Shown: positions 18,208 through 26,566 of the stretch, piece after piece | Numbering within the stretch: the stretch's first letter is position 1 | Layout: every line of letters begins with the position of its first letter | NCBI GenBank assembly: GCA_035281745.1 | Contig: DATEDI010000027.1 | Coordinates: 1 to 64,000 of the forward strand | Direction of reading: 5' to 3' | DNA length: 64,000 bases | Source of the DNA: 66-474 sp035281745 | GTDB taxonomy: Bacteria; Pseudomonadota; Gammaproteobacteria; Xanthomonadales; Rhodanobacteraceae | The notes under the pieces: generated by a model | What the model saw: the letters and a program-made list of their open reading frames with translations, nothing else | What the model was told of the DNA's origin: nothing | The model's database searches: none | Program-made: the position numbers and the translations under genes

Positions 18208-20285
18208 ACGCTGCCGTGATGGGCCTGAACCGCAACTGGTTCAAGGACCCGCGCCTGAAGCTGCTGACCGGCCCGGTCTTCATCATGCTGGTGATGGCGA
18301 TGCTGATCCTGCCATTGCCGCCGTTCGTGCTGGATTTCTTCTTCACCTTCAATATCGCGTTGTCGGTGATGGTGCTGCTGGTCAGCATGTTCACCCAGCG
18401 CACGCTGGAATTCGCGGCGTTCCCGTCGGTGCTGCTGTTCACCACCTTGATGCGGCTGTCGCTGAACGTGGCGTCCACCCGCGTGGTACTGATGGAAGGC
18501 CACCACGGCGCCGCCGCCGCGGGCAAGGTGATCGAAGCATTCGGCCATTTCATCGTCGGCGGCAATTTCGCCGTGGGCCTGGTGGTGTTCATGATTCTGG
18601 TGGTGATCAACTTCATGGTCATCACCAAGGGCGCGGGCCGCATCGCGGAAGTCGGCGCGCGCTTCATGCTGGATGCGATGCCCGGCAAGCAGATGGCGAT
18701 CGACGCCGACCTCAATGCCGGCCTAATCAAGGAAGACGAGGCCCGCCGTCGTCGCGCCGAAGTGGCGACCGAAGCGGATTTCTACGGTTCGATGGACGGC
18801 GCCAGCAAGTTCGTGCGCGGCGACGCGGTGGCGGGGCTCGTGATCATGGGCGTCAACATCGTCGGCGGCCTGCTGGTCGGCATGTTGCAACACGGCATGT
18901 CGTTCGCGGAAGCGGGCCACACCTACACGCTGCTGACCATCGGCGACGGCCTGGTTGCGCAAATCCCGGCGCTGGTGATTTCCACCGCGGCCGGCGTCAC
19001 CGTATCCCGCGTCAACACCAATCAGGACGTCGGCGAGCAGGTGGTCGACCAGTTACTCTCCAAGCCGCGCGTGCTGTGGCTGGCCGCCGGTGTGCTGGGT
19101 TTGCTGGGCTTGGTGCCCGGCATGCCGAATGCGATTTTCCTGTTCTTCACCGTATCGCTGGCGGGCTTGGCATGGTTCCTGGCGCGTCGCGAAGGCCGCA
19201 AGGCGGCCGAAGCGCAGACGCAGGAAAAGCCCGCGTCGGCGCCGGAAGCCCCCGAAGCGAGCTGGGAGGACGTGCGCCTGATCGACGTGCTGGGCCTCGA
19301 AGTCGGCCACCGTTTGATTCCGCTGGTCGACTACAACCAGCAGGGCGAGCTGCTCGGCCGCATCAAGGGCGTACGCAAGAAATTCGCGCAGGAAATGGGC
19401 TTCCTGCCGCCGGTAGTGCACATCCGCGACAACCTCGAAATCAATCCGAATCGCTACGTCGTCACCCTGAAGGGGGCGCGCGTCGGCGGCGGCGAGGCGT
19501 ATCCCGGCAAATGGCTGGCGATCGATCCGGGCCAGGTGACGGGGGAACTCGAAGGCGCCGCCACCACCGATCCGGCGTTCGGATTGCCCGCCAAGTGGAT
19601 CGAGGCCGACAAGCGCGAGGAAGCGCAGATCCTCGGCTACACCGTGGTCGACGCCAGCACCGTGGTCGCGACCCACCTCAATCACCTGTTGCACCTGCAC
19701 GCCGGCGAAATGCTGGGGCGCCAGGAAGTCCAGCAATTGCTCGACAAGGTCGGCGCGGAACACAAAGCGCTGGTCGAGGACGTGGTGCCCAAGACGGTTT
19801 CGCTGGCGGTGCTGCAGAAACTCCTGCAGAACCTGCTGGACGAATCCGTCTCGATCCGCGACATGCGCACCATCCTGGATACGCTGGCCGCGCAGGGCGG
19901 CGAGCAGACCAATCCGGCGGAGCTGACCGCGCGGGTGCGCGTGGCGCTGGGCCGCGCGATCACCGACCAATGGTTCGGTGCCGAACGCGAATTGCGTGTG
20001 ATCGGGCTGGATACGCAGCTGGAGCAGGTACTCGATCAGGCAATCCACGGCGGTGGCGCGATGGAGCCGGGCCTGGCCGACACGCTGATGCAGGAAACCG
20101 CCAAGGCGCTGGCACGCCAGGAATCCTCGGGCGAACCATCGGTGCTGGTGGTGGCGCCGGCGCTGCGGCCGTTGCTGGCGCGCTTCCTGCGCCGTCGGTT
20201 GTCGCAACTCGCGGTGCTGTCGCAGGCGGAAATTCCCGACGAACGCGGCTTGCGCGTCACCACCCTTGTCGGCGCGATGCATTGA
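18204..20285 (+). CDS. flhA: Flagellar type III export apparatus protein FlhA
   Basis: A 693-residue export channel subunit. Seven or eight membrane segments lie in the first 330 residues, including the conserved FHIPEP-type cytoplasmic loop region (MPGKQMAIDADLNAG, then EADFYGSMDGASKFVRGDA). A linker and a large C-terminal cytoplasmic domain that docks chaperone-substrate complexes follow. It is translationally coupled to flhB and followed 2 bases later by flhE. Confidence 0.97.
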   Translation: MNAAVMGLNRNWFKDPRLKLLTGPVFIMLVMAMLILPLPPFVLDFFFTFNIALSVMVLLVSMFTQRTLEFAAFPSVLLFTTLMRLSLNVASTRVVLMEGHHGAAAAGKVIEAFGHFIVGGNFAVGLVVFMILVVINFMVITKGAGRIAEVGARFMLDAMPGKQMAIDADLNAGLIKEDEARRRRAEVATEADFYGSMDGASKFVRGDAVAGLVIMGVNIVGGLLVGMLQHGMSFAEAGHTYTLLTIGDGLVAQIPALVISTAAGVTVSRVNTNQDVGEQVVDQLLSKPRVLWLAAGVLGLLGLVPGMPNAIFLFFTVSLAGLAWFLARREGRKAAEAQTQEKPASAPEAPEASWEDVRLIDVLGLEVGHRLIPLVDYNQQGELLGRIKGVRKKFAQEMGFLPPVVHIRDNLEINPNRYVVTLKGARVGGGEAYPGKWLAIDPGQVTGELEGAATTDPAFGLPAKWIEADKREEAQILGYTVVDASTVVATHLNHLLHLHAGEMLGRQEVQQLLDKVGAEHKALVEDVVPKTVSLAVLQKLLQNLLDESVSIRDMRTILDTLAAQGGEQTNPAELTARVRVALGRAITDQWFGAERELRVIGLDTQLEQVLDQAIHGGGAMEPGLADTLMQETAKALARQESSGEPSVLVVAPALRPLLARFLRRRLSQLAVLSQAEIPDERGLRVTTLVGAMH

Positions 20286-20287
20286 GG

Positions 20288-20695
20288 ATGAAGAGCGCTC
20301 GCCGATGCATCGAGGGCGTCTCGGCCGGCGTCATGGCGCTGGCGTCGTGCGCGGCATTGGCCGCAGCCGGAAGTTGGAGCGGCACGATGAACGGACCGCG
20401 CGTAGCGGGGGCCGGCCGGTTCTACACCAGTGCGCCGCTGGCGGGCATATCCGTGGCCCCCGGCGCGAAAATCCGCCGCGTGCGCTGGCGCATTGCGTTG
20501 CCGCCCGGCCGCACGCTCGTTGCCGAGTTGTGCGTGGATCGGCGCTGCATTGCCGTGAAGGGAGCCCGTGGCACCAGCGAAGCGTTGGCCGGCCAGCCCG
20601 CCGCTGCGCCGCTGCAATTTCGTTTCCGTCTTCCGCCGGGCCAGCGCGCGCCCGTGCAGGTGGGTGCCATCCAGTTGCTGGTGGACTACCAGTGA
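20288..20695 (+). CDS. flhE: Flagellar protein FlhE
   Basis: A 135-residue periplasmic protein with a signal peptide (basic start, hydrophobic core, cleavage near AALAAA). The mature part aligns with enteric FlhE (SAPL, then VRWRIALPPG, LCVDRRC, PLQFRFRLPPG, and a final VDYQ). Enteric FlhE limits proton leakage through the export gate. flhE after flhBA is chiefly an enteric arrangement, so finding it here is notable. It overlaps none of its neighbours but sits tightly behind flhA. Confidence 0.88.
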   Translation: MKSARRCIEGVSAGVMALASCAALAAAGSWSGTMNGPRVAGAGRFYTSAPLAGISVAPGAKIRRVRWRIALPPGRTLVAELCVDRRCIAVKGARGTSEALAGQPAAAPLQFRFRLPPGQRAPVQVGAIQLLVDYQ

Positions 20696-20840
20696 GTCCG
20701 CGCCGTGCGCGGTTTCGATCACCCAAAAAGCCGCCGGGATCGGCGCCTTATCGCGGCATCCCGATTCGCCCACCCGGCCATAATGGGCTCACGTGACTAT
20801 GATGTCCGGAAACTCCAGCCGTTCCTGACTCCGACCGAAG

Positions 20841-21539
20841 ATGTATACCGCACAGGGAAAAATCGACCAGAACGAATTGCTGAAGCAGCATCTGCCCGCC
20901 GTGCGCCGCCAGGCGTTGGCGTTGCAGGTGAAGCTGCCGTCAGGCGTCGAACTGGATGATCTGATCCAGGCCGGCACGCTGGGGCTGCTGGACGCGATGG
21001 GCCGCTTCGATCCCAAGGCCGGTGCCAGCTTCGCGACCTTCGCGAGCCAGCGCATTCGTGGCGCGATGATCGACGAGCTGCGCAGCCGCGACTGGTTGCC
21101 GCGCAGCGTGCGCCGCCAGGCGCGTGCGATGGATGCCTGCGTGCACAAACTGGAACAGCGCAATGGCCGGCCGGCGGAAGAACCCGAAATCGCCGCCGAG
21201 ATGGGCATCAGCCTGACCGAATACCAGCAGCTGCTCGCCGACACCAATTGCGGCTATTTGCTGCCGTTCGAGGAAGTGGTCGAAGAACAGGGCGAGCCGG
21301 AAGACAATTCGGAAGGTCCGCAGTCGCCGATCGCGCGGCTGTTGGGCGAGGAACACCGCGAACGCATCAAGACCGCGATCGAGGCCCTTCCCGAGCGCGA
21401 GAAGTTGATGATCACCCTCTATTACCAGGAAGAACTCAACCTCAAGGAAATCGGCGCGGTGCTGGGGGTGTCCGAATCCCGGGTTTGCCAGTTGCACAGC
21501 CAGGCGATCTCGCGGATACGCGCGCGGCTCGCCGATTGA
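20841..21539 (+). CDS. fliA: Flagellar sigma factor FliA (sigma-28)
   Basis: A 232-residue sigma-70-family factor for late flagellar and chemotaxis genes. Region 2 (DLIQAGTLGLLDAMGRFDP, then FATFASQRIRGAMIDELR), region 3 (RPAEEPEIAAEMGIS) and region 4 (LNLKEIGAVLGVSESRVCQLHSQA) are complete. The ATG at 20841 gives the usual length. About 145 bases separate it from flhE and should hold its own promoter, which I could not define. Its likely targets in this window are the sigma-28-type promoters listed. No anti-sigma FlgM gene is present here. Confidence 0.97.
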   Translation: MYTAQGKIDQNELLKQHLPAVRRQALALQVKLPSGVELDDLIQAGTLGLLDAMGRFDPKAGASFATFASQRIRGAMIDELRSRDWLPRSVRRQARAMDACVHKLEQRNGRPAEEPEIAAEMGISLTEYQQLLADTNCGYLLPFEEVVEEQGEPEDNSEGPQSPIARLLGEEHRERIKTAIEALPEREKLMITLYYQEELNLKEIGAVLGVSESRVCQLHSQAISRIRARLAD

Positions 21540-21572
21540 CCCACGGGGCTTTTGATGTCGCGGCCGGCAAAG

Positions 21573-21604
21573 AAAAACGCCCGGAGACGAATCCCCGGGC
21601 GTTT
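21573..21604. terminator. Bidirectional terminator between fliA and flhC
   Basis: AAACGCCCGG pairs perfectly with CCGGGCGTTT around a 10-base loop, with a short A-run on one side and a T-run on the other. It sits between the convergent fliA and flhC genes and can serve both. Confidence 0.9.
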
Positions 21605-21629
21605 CAGCAGATGTGGCGGCGGAACGGCT

Positions 21630-22280
21630 TCAGCGCATGCCGGCAGCGCGCTTCGGTCGCGGTGCCGGCACCGCCTCGGCGTCGTCGACGCAATGTACGT
21701 GCGGGTCGAGACTGACGACAACCGCGTCATGTTCCGCAGCTTCGTGCGCCTTGGCGCGCGCCTTGCTGGTCTTGCCGGCGCGCGAGGGCGGGCGGCAGAT
21801 CCCGCAAACGTAATCCTTGCAAGGCGTGTGTGCGTGCATCACGAAACGTCCGTGGCAACTGGTGCATTCGGCCAGTTCCAGCAGACCGCTTTCGAAGAAG
21901 CGCAGCAAGGTCCAGGCACGATTCAGGCCCAGCACCGGCTCGCTGTCATCCAGCATCACCTGTTCGAGATACAGCCGGTAGGCCTTCACGAACGCATCGA
22001 TGCGCTTGCAGCCCTGCTCTTCGGTGAGCCGCTGGTAGATGCCGTAGAACAGCGACGAATGGATGTTGGGCGACCAGGTGAGGAACCAGTCTGTGGAGAA
22101 CGGCAGCATGCCCTTGGGCGGCGAGATGCCGCGCACTTCCTTGTACAGGCGCAACAGGCGGCCGCGGCTCAGGTCGGTTTCGGTTTCCAGCACCTGCAGG
22201 CGGGCGCCCAGTTCGATCAGGTTCACTGCTAGCTGCACCTGGTGCATCCTGGCGACGAGGCTTTTTTCCGGGTTTTCCAT
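21630..22280 (-). CDS. flhC: Flagellar master transcriptional regulator subunit FlhC
   Basis: A 216-residue subunit of the FlhD4C2 activator that turns on class II flagellar genes. The family core (KGMLPFSTDWFLTW) and the zinc-binding cysteines C139-x2-C142 and C159-x2-C162 are present. The C-terminus is longer and more basic than in E. coli. It lies 13 bases after flhD. It is transcribed towards fliA, with a shared terminator. Confidence 0.95.
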   Translation of the reverse strand: MENPEKSLVARMHQVQLAVNLIELGARLQVLETETDLSRGRLLRLYKEVRGISPPKGMLPFSTDWFLTWSPNIHSSLFYGIYQRLTEEQGCKRIDAFVKAYRLYLEQVMLDDSEPVLGLNRAWTLLRFFESGLLELAECTSCHGRFVMHAHTPCKDYVCGICRPPSRAGKTSKARAKAHEAAEHDAVVVSLDPHVHCVDDAEAVPAPRPKRAAGMR

Positions 22281-22293
22281 TTGTCCGCCCTCC

Positions 22294-22608
22294 TCAGGCG
22301 TGGCCCGCGGCGGCGCGGGACATCAAAAGGGAGGCGTGGGTCTGCATCATCGCCGAATCGCGCTTCTCGCCGACGATCTTCTGCACCTGATCGGCATTGT
22401 CGAAGCACAGGCGGAACAGGAACTGGTTGGTGCGGGCCAATCGGCTGAGTTGCTTGGTCGAAAGCGACATCAGCAGCTTGGCCATGTCGTCGTCGAGCTT
22501 CAGACGGAACTGGGCGGCGGCGTAATCCTCTTTCAGCAGCCGCTGCGCGAGCATGAGATAGGTGAGATTGGTGTCCTGGATTTCTTCGAGCAGTTCTTCG
22601 ATATTCAT
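22294..22608 (-). CDS. flhD: Flagellar master transcriptional regulator subunit FlhD
   Basis: A 104-residue partner of FlhC. The body matches the family (MNIEELLEEIQDTNLTYLML, then AQRL, a central FRLKLDDDMAKLL, and LARTNQFLFRLCFD). Two starts are possible: ATG at 22608 (used here) and ATG at 22620, which adds MWTP. The best Shine-Dalgarno sequence (AGGAGG) lies upstream of a perfect 6-bp hairpin rather than at normal spacing from either start. Confidence 0.9.
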   Translation of the reverse strand: MNIEELLEEIQDTNLTYLMLAQRLLKEDYAAAQFRLKLDDDMAKLLMSLSTKQLSRLARTNQFLFRLCFDNADQVQKIVGEKRDSAMMQTHASLLMSRAAAGHA

Positions 22609-22622
22609 TGGTGTCCACATCG

Positions 22623-22640
22623 GGCGCCTGGTGTGGCGCC
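22623..22640 (-). promoter_or_regulatory. Hairpin in the flhD leader between Shine-Dalgarno and start
   Basis: In the flhD mRNA sense, GGCGCC, six bases, GGCGCC forms a perfect 6-bp stem. It lies directly after a GGGGAGGA Shine-Dalgarno sequence and two bases before the upstream ATG at 22620. Folding would bring the ribosome site close to that start; a blocked or open form could regulate FlhD translation. Confidence 0.5.
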
Positions 22641-22873
22641 TCCTCCCCTTTCTAGTTGGTATGAATGCCGTACGACGAGTTGAAACGCTCAAAACCTTGC
22701 GTGATCCGATGTCGAGTCTGCGCCTCCTGCCACATGAGATCCGTCTTGCCGGTTGCCCCTCGAACACGCACAGACAAAGCACGCTTCGTACCAGAAAGTG
22801 GATTCATGAAGGACTTGTGACAGTCCGATTTGCAAACTGTCGACTGGTTCGCGCACCAGGGTGAAGGTGGTCC

Positions 22874-22900
22874 TCAAGTTCGCGCGATGTCGGCCGATAG
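22874..22900 (+). promoter_or_regulatory. Sigma-28 (FliA) promoter, upstream of tandem pair
   Basis: TCAAGTTC, 11 bases, GCCGATAG. Only the last base of the -10 half departs from the FliA consensus. It points right, away from flhD, and is about 350 bases upstream of the second sigma-28 promoter. Nothing coding is evident between them, so it may give a long leader for cheR2 or a separate small RNA. Confidence 0.78.
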
Positions 22901-23224
22901 CGCGCCGAAGAATTCTTGACGCGGGTCAGCTCGCGCGCATCGGTGATGGCAGACGCTTCACCTCGGTGTGTCGTGCCGCGGCATATTCGGACTCCCGCAG
23001 GTTTCGCGGATGTGTCCGTGGATGCTGCGCATCGTAGCGGGCGACTTCGCATTCCATGACTTTCGGCAGGGGTGCGGTTGAACAACACGCACTCACGCAC
23101 GTTTTCAGGGTGCATGAATCACCACAGCGGTCGATGCGATTCGCTGCACGGTCCGGATATCCCGTGCCAGCGAGTGCCGGGGGTCGCTCGAAACGAATGG
23201 TCGTTCCGATCGCCATTGCTGCAT

Positions 23225-23251
23225 TCAAGTCCGCCGCGCAGCGGCCGATAC
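23225..23251 (+). promoter_or_regulatory. Sigma-28 (FliA) promoter for cheR2-cheD
   Basis: TCAAGTCC, 11 bases, GCCGATAC. It ends 40 bases before the cheR2 start and is followed by a GGAAGGAG ribosome site. Confidence 0.85.
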
Positions 23252-23291
23252 AGCTTGGGAAGCCCGACCTCCGGCCAAACCGGAAGGAGTC

Positions 23292-24188
23292 ATGAACATG
23301 CCTCGCGATGCCGTTGCCGTCGCGGCCGAGCGGGATGCCGTCGCAGTCGGCGGCGACATGGCCCCGCTCGCCGAGCCCGAATTCCGGTTCCTGCGCGAAT
23401 TCGTCCGCGATCGCCTCGGCATTTCGCTGGGCGAGCACAAGAGCCAGCTCGTGCAAGGGCGACTGGCGCGGCGGCTGCGTGCGCTGCACCTGCCGGACTA
23501 CGCGGCGTATTGCGAACTGTTGCGCGGGGATCCCGAGCGTGAACTCGGCGAGCTTGCCAGCGCGATCAGCACCAACGTCACCTCGTTCTTCCGCGAGCCG
23601 CACCATTTCGACCTGCTCGCCGACCAGCTGCTGCCCGACTGGTTGACGCGCAAACGTCGCAGTGAAGACCGCTTGCGCATCTGGTCGGCCGGCTGTTCCA
23701 CGGGCGAAGAGCCATACGCGATCGCGATGGTGCTGGCCGAGGCACTGGAGCGCCATGGCTTGCGGCAGGTCGACGCGAAAATCCTCGCCACCGATATTTC
23801 GCCCCGCGCGCTGGCCACTGCACGCAGCGGGCTGTATGCCGCGGACAAACTCGATGGCATCAGCGAATCGCGTCGCCGGCGCTGGATGATCCGGGACTCC
23901 GGCGAACAGGCCGGTCACGCCTCGGTGCATCCGCGCCTGCGCGAGCTGGTCAGCGTGCGCCCGCTGAACCTGATGCATGAGTGGCCGATGCGCGGACCGT
24001 TCGACGCGATCTTCTGTCGCAACGTGGTGATCTATTTCGACCAACCGAGCAAGCAGCGACTGTTCCGGCGCTTCGCCGACATGCTGCCGGCGGGCGGCCA
24101 TTTGTTCCTTGGCCACTCCGAGTCCATGCATGGCGCCGATGCCGGTTTCGAACTGGCCGGTCGCACCGCGTACCGGAAAAAAGACTGA
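23292..24188 (+). CDS. cheR: Chemotaxis protein methyltransferase CheR (second copy)
   Basis: A 298-residue SAM-dependent receptor methyltransferase. It has the CheR_N helical domain (FLREFVRDRLGISLGEHK), TSFFREPHHF, the SAM loop SAGCSTGEEPYAIAM, ATDIS, and FCRNVVIYFD. It is paired with cheD seven bases downstream and is driven by sigma-28. It is only moderately similar to the copy in the main operon, so the two probably diverged long ago or have different origins. Confidence 0.94.
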   Translation: MNMPRDAVAVAAERDAVAVGGDMAPLAEPEFRFLREFVRDRLGISLGEHKSQLVQGRLARRLRALHLPDYAAYCELLRGDPERELGELASAISTNVTSFFREPHHFDLLADQLLPDWLTRKRRSEDRLRIWSAGCSTGEEPYAIAMVLAEALERHGLRQVDAKILATDISPRALATARSGLYAADKLDGISESRRRRWMIRDSGEQAGHASVHPRLRELVSVRPLNLMHEWPMRGPFDAIFCRNVVIYFDQPSKQRLFRRFADMLPAGGHLFLGHSESMHGADAGFELAGRTAYRKKD

Positions 24189-24195
24189 AAGACTG

Positions 24196-24825
24196 ATGGC
24201 CGACGCATTCACCGATCGCCGAATCGCCCCCGCTCCCCTGCAGCCCATGGCGGGATTCGAACACGTGCGGAGGTTCTTCGACCCCAACCAGAACTGCACG
24301 GTTGTGAAGGTGCTGCCCGGCGAAATCTACGTCGGTTCGCAGGAGGAACAGGTGGGCACCGTGCTGGGTTCGTGCGTTTCCGCGTGCATCCACGATCCGG
24401 TGCGCGGCCTCGGCGGCATGAATCACTTCATGCTGCCGGCGCCCGCCGAAGGCGGTTCTGACAACTGGGCCGCCGGTTCGGGGCGCATCGCCCGCTACGG
24501 CAGCGATGCGATGGAACAGCTCATCGACGCGGTGTTGAAAGCCGGAGGCAAGCGGCCCGACTTGCGGGTGAAGATTTTCGGCGGCGGGCGGGTGCTGCCG
24601 CAGATGAGCGACGTCGGCCAGCGCAACATCGAATTCGTGCGCCGCTACATCGCGCAGGCAGGTCTGCAATTGCTGGCGGAAGACCTGGGCGATATCTATC
24701 CGCGCCAGGTGCAGTTCTATCCACGGAGCGGGCTGGTGCGCGTGCGCAAGCTGCGCCGCCGCGACGACGTGGCGCTGGTGGCTGCCGAATACGATTACCT
24801 GAAGCGCCTGATGGCGCGGGGCTGA
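24196..24825 (+). CDS. cheD: Chemoreceptor glutamine deamidase CheD
   Basis: A 209-residue enzyme that deamidates receptor glutamines. The catalytic cysteine lies in TVLGSCVSACIHD, with the conserved MNHFMLP (His) and a central KIFGGG. I start it at ATG 24196, directly after the cheR2 stop; the upstream frame lies inside cheR2. E. coli lacks CheD, while betaproteobacterial systems carry it, so the locus combines features of both. Confidence 0.94.
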   Translation: MADAFTDRRIAPAPLQPMAGFEHVRRFFDPNQNCTVVKVLPGEIYVGSQEEQVGTVLGSCVSACIHDPVRGLGGMNHFMLPAPAEGGSDNWAAGSGRIARYGSDAMEQLIDAVLKAGGKRPDLRVKIFGGGRVLPQMSDVGQRNIEFVRRYIAQAGLQLLAEDLGDIYPRQVQFYPRSGLVRVRKLRRRDDVALVAAEYDYLKRLMARG

Positions 24826-25162
24826 GGCGGCCGGCATGCTGGCCGCCGGAACGATCGAGCGGCGGTGCGGCGGACTGCAGGATCATCGCACGCGGGTCAG
24901 GCGGGTCGCCGCGAACCGCAAAAGAATGGTGGCTAGGGGCGGAATCGAACCGCCGACCTCAGCATTATGAGTGCCGCGCTCTAACCGTCTGAGCTACCTA
25001 GCCGAACCCGGTGCGCCTGCTCGATGGGTCCGGGATCGCGGGTGCGGAGGCCGATCGATTCGCCCGAATGCCCGAGCGTGGCGCAGCGAGCCGATCAGTC
25101 TAGCGAATGCGGTATGGCTGTCAAGCACAACGCGGCCCATGGCTATACTCCCCGGTTTCGCC
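24826..25162. other. Gap holding tRNA-Met, between cheD and the ClC gene
   Basis: Apart from tRNA-Met at 24927-25003 (minus strand) I see no gene. A TATACT at 25144-25149 resembles a -10 box for the channel gene, but no -35 box is properly spaced, and it would leave almost no leader. Confidence 0.5.
24927..25003 (-). tRNA. tRNA-Met (CAT), elongator type
   Basis: The 77-base cloverleaf read on the minus strand starts GGCTAGGTAGCTCAG and has an anticodon stem CGGCA/TGCTG around loop CTCATAA, giving anticodon CAT. It has a TTCGATTC T-loop and an encoded CCA end. The sequence resembles the elongator tRNA-Met of E. coli. A CAT anticodon could also be tRNA-Ile2, but the overall pattern favours Met. 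Confidence 0.93.
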
Positions 25163-26566
25163 ATGCGAGTTGCCCCCACGACCACGCCTCCGCCAAGCCC
25201 GACCCGCATCCGGCGTTTCCATCTGGCCGAGCCGCTGGTGATGTTCGCGACCGTCGTGCAATGGCTGGTGTTGTCGATCTTCACCGGCGCACTGGTTGGC
25301 GTCGGCTGCACGATTTTCCTGCGGGCGTTGTTCGCGACCGCCGGGCGCGCGTATGCGGCGCCGCTGTGGCTGCAGATGGCATTGCTGCCGCTGGGCGGCC
25401 TGGCCAACGGATTGCTGCTGCACTACGGCTACAAGCTGCGCCGCAGCACCTTCAATGACAACGCGATCATCGCCGTCAACGAGCAACAGGGCAAGCTGCC
25501 GTTCCGCACGATGTGGATCAAGCCGGTCGCCGCGCTGATCACGCTGGGCTGCGGCGGTTCGGCCGGCAAGGAAGGTCCGTGCTCGCATATCGGCGCAAGC
25601 CTTGCGGCGACGGTCGGGCGCGTATTGCACCTGAATCCGGAAATGCGCAAACGGTTGCTGGCATGCGGCGTCAGCGCAGGTTTTTCCAGCGTGTTCGGCA
25701 CGCCGATCGCGGGCGCGATCTACGGCGTCGAGATGCTGGCGATCGGCCGCATCCGCCACGATTTCCTGTTTCCCGGCATCGTGGCCGGCGTCACCGCGTT
25801 CGAGATGTCGCGCTGGCTGGGCGTACCGTATCCGCAATATCACATCGCTTTCGTCGGCGATTTCACCGAATGGCTGTTTCTGAAAACCGTAGTGATCGGC
25901 ATCCTGTGCGGCGCGGTGGCATGGCTGTTCGTGGAATTGCTGCATCAGTCGAAAAAAGCGTTCGGCTGGCTGCGCGCGCGCTACGCACTGTGGCCGCCAT
26001 TGCTGCCACTGCTCGGCGGCGTGGTGCTGGCGCTGCTGATCCTCGCAATCCCGAACCAATATCTTGGCCTCAGCCTGCCGCTGATGGATCGCGCGCTGCA
26101 AGGCGACGCGATGCCGTATCTCGGTTTCTTCTGGAAAGCGTTGCTGGTGGCGATCACGCTGGGGTCTGGTTTTTACGGCGGCATCGTCACGCCGCAGTTC
26201 GTGATCGGCGCCGTCACCGGTGGTGCGTTCGCGCATCTGCTGGGATTGAAAGCCGCACTCGGCGCCGCAGTCGGGCTGGTGGCGGTGGTGGCGTCGGCAT
26301 CCAACGCGCCGATCGCGGCGATCCTGATGGGCGTGGAACTGTTCGGCGCGGATTCGACGCTGTACGTGGCCGGCGCGTGCGTTGCGGCGTACCTCATCAT
26401 CGGGCATCGCAGCGTGTATCCGGAACAGCAGATCGCCTTCAGCAAGTCCTCGTGGATTTTTGCGCGCACCGACCTGCCGGTCGGCCAGGAAAAGGTGCGC
26501 TTGTCCTATGGCTTGCTGCGCTGGTGGCGGATGCGGCGCAGGCGCGCGAAGCGCGACGAGGCGTGA
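25163..26566 (+). CDS. ClC-family chloride channel or chloride/proton antiporter
   Basis: A 467-residue polytopic inner-membrane protein. The ClC selectivity-filter motifs are present: GKEGP with its gating glutamate (GCGGSAGKEGPCSHIG), and the GGIVTPQF region (GxFxP-like) later in the protein. About ten or more hydrophobic helices can be counted, and there is no C-terminal CBS domain. The start is uncertain: ATG 25163 is chosen, with 25139 as an alternative. It stands alone between tRNA-Met and a convergent cytochrome operon. The substrate could also be fluoride or nitrate, but the sequence alone does not decide. Confidence 0.88.
   Translation: MRVAPTTTPPPSPTRIRRFHLAEPLVMFATVVQWLVLSIFTGALVGVGCTIFLRALFATAGRAYAAPLWLQMALLPLGGLANGLLLHYGYKLRRSTFNDNAIIAVNEQQGKLPFRTMWIKPVAALITLGCGGSAGKEGPCSHIGASLAATVGRVLHLNPEMRKRLLACGVSAGFSSVFGTPIAGAIYGVEMLAIGRIRHDFLFPGIVAGVTAFEMSRWLGVPYPQYHIAFVGDFTEWLFLKTVVIGILCGAVAWLFVELLHQSKKAFGWLRARYALWPPLLPLLGGVVLALLILAIPNQYLGLSLPLMDRALQGDAMPYLGFFWKALLVAITLGSGFYGGIVTPQFVIGAVTGGAFAHLLGLKAALGAAVGLVAVVASASNAPIAAILMGVELFGADSTLYVAGACVAAYLIIGHRSVYPEQQIAFSKSSWIFARTDLPVGQEKVRLSYGLLRWWRMRRRRAKRDEA

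Larger units (their letters stand above)
22621..23291. other. Divergent control region between flhD and cheR2
   Basis: About 670 bases without a convincing gene and with a lower GC content than its neighbours. It holds the flhD leader hairpin (22623-22640) and two rightward sigma-28-type promoters (22874-22900 and 23225-23251). The flhDC promoter should lie here on the minus strand, but no -35/-10 pair convinced me. The open frames present look like chance. Confidence 0.6.

Noticed and set aside
25120..25160. Promoter for the ClC gene (TATACT at 25144)
   Set aside because: No -35 box at the right spacing, and the leader to the chosen start would be too short.
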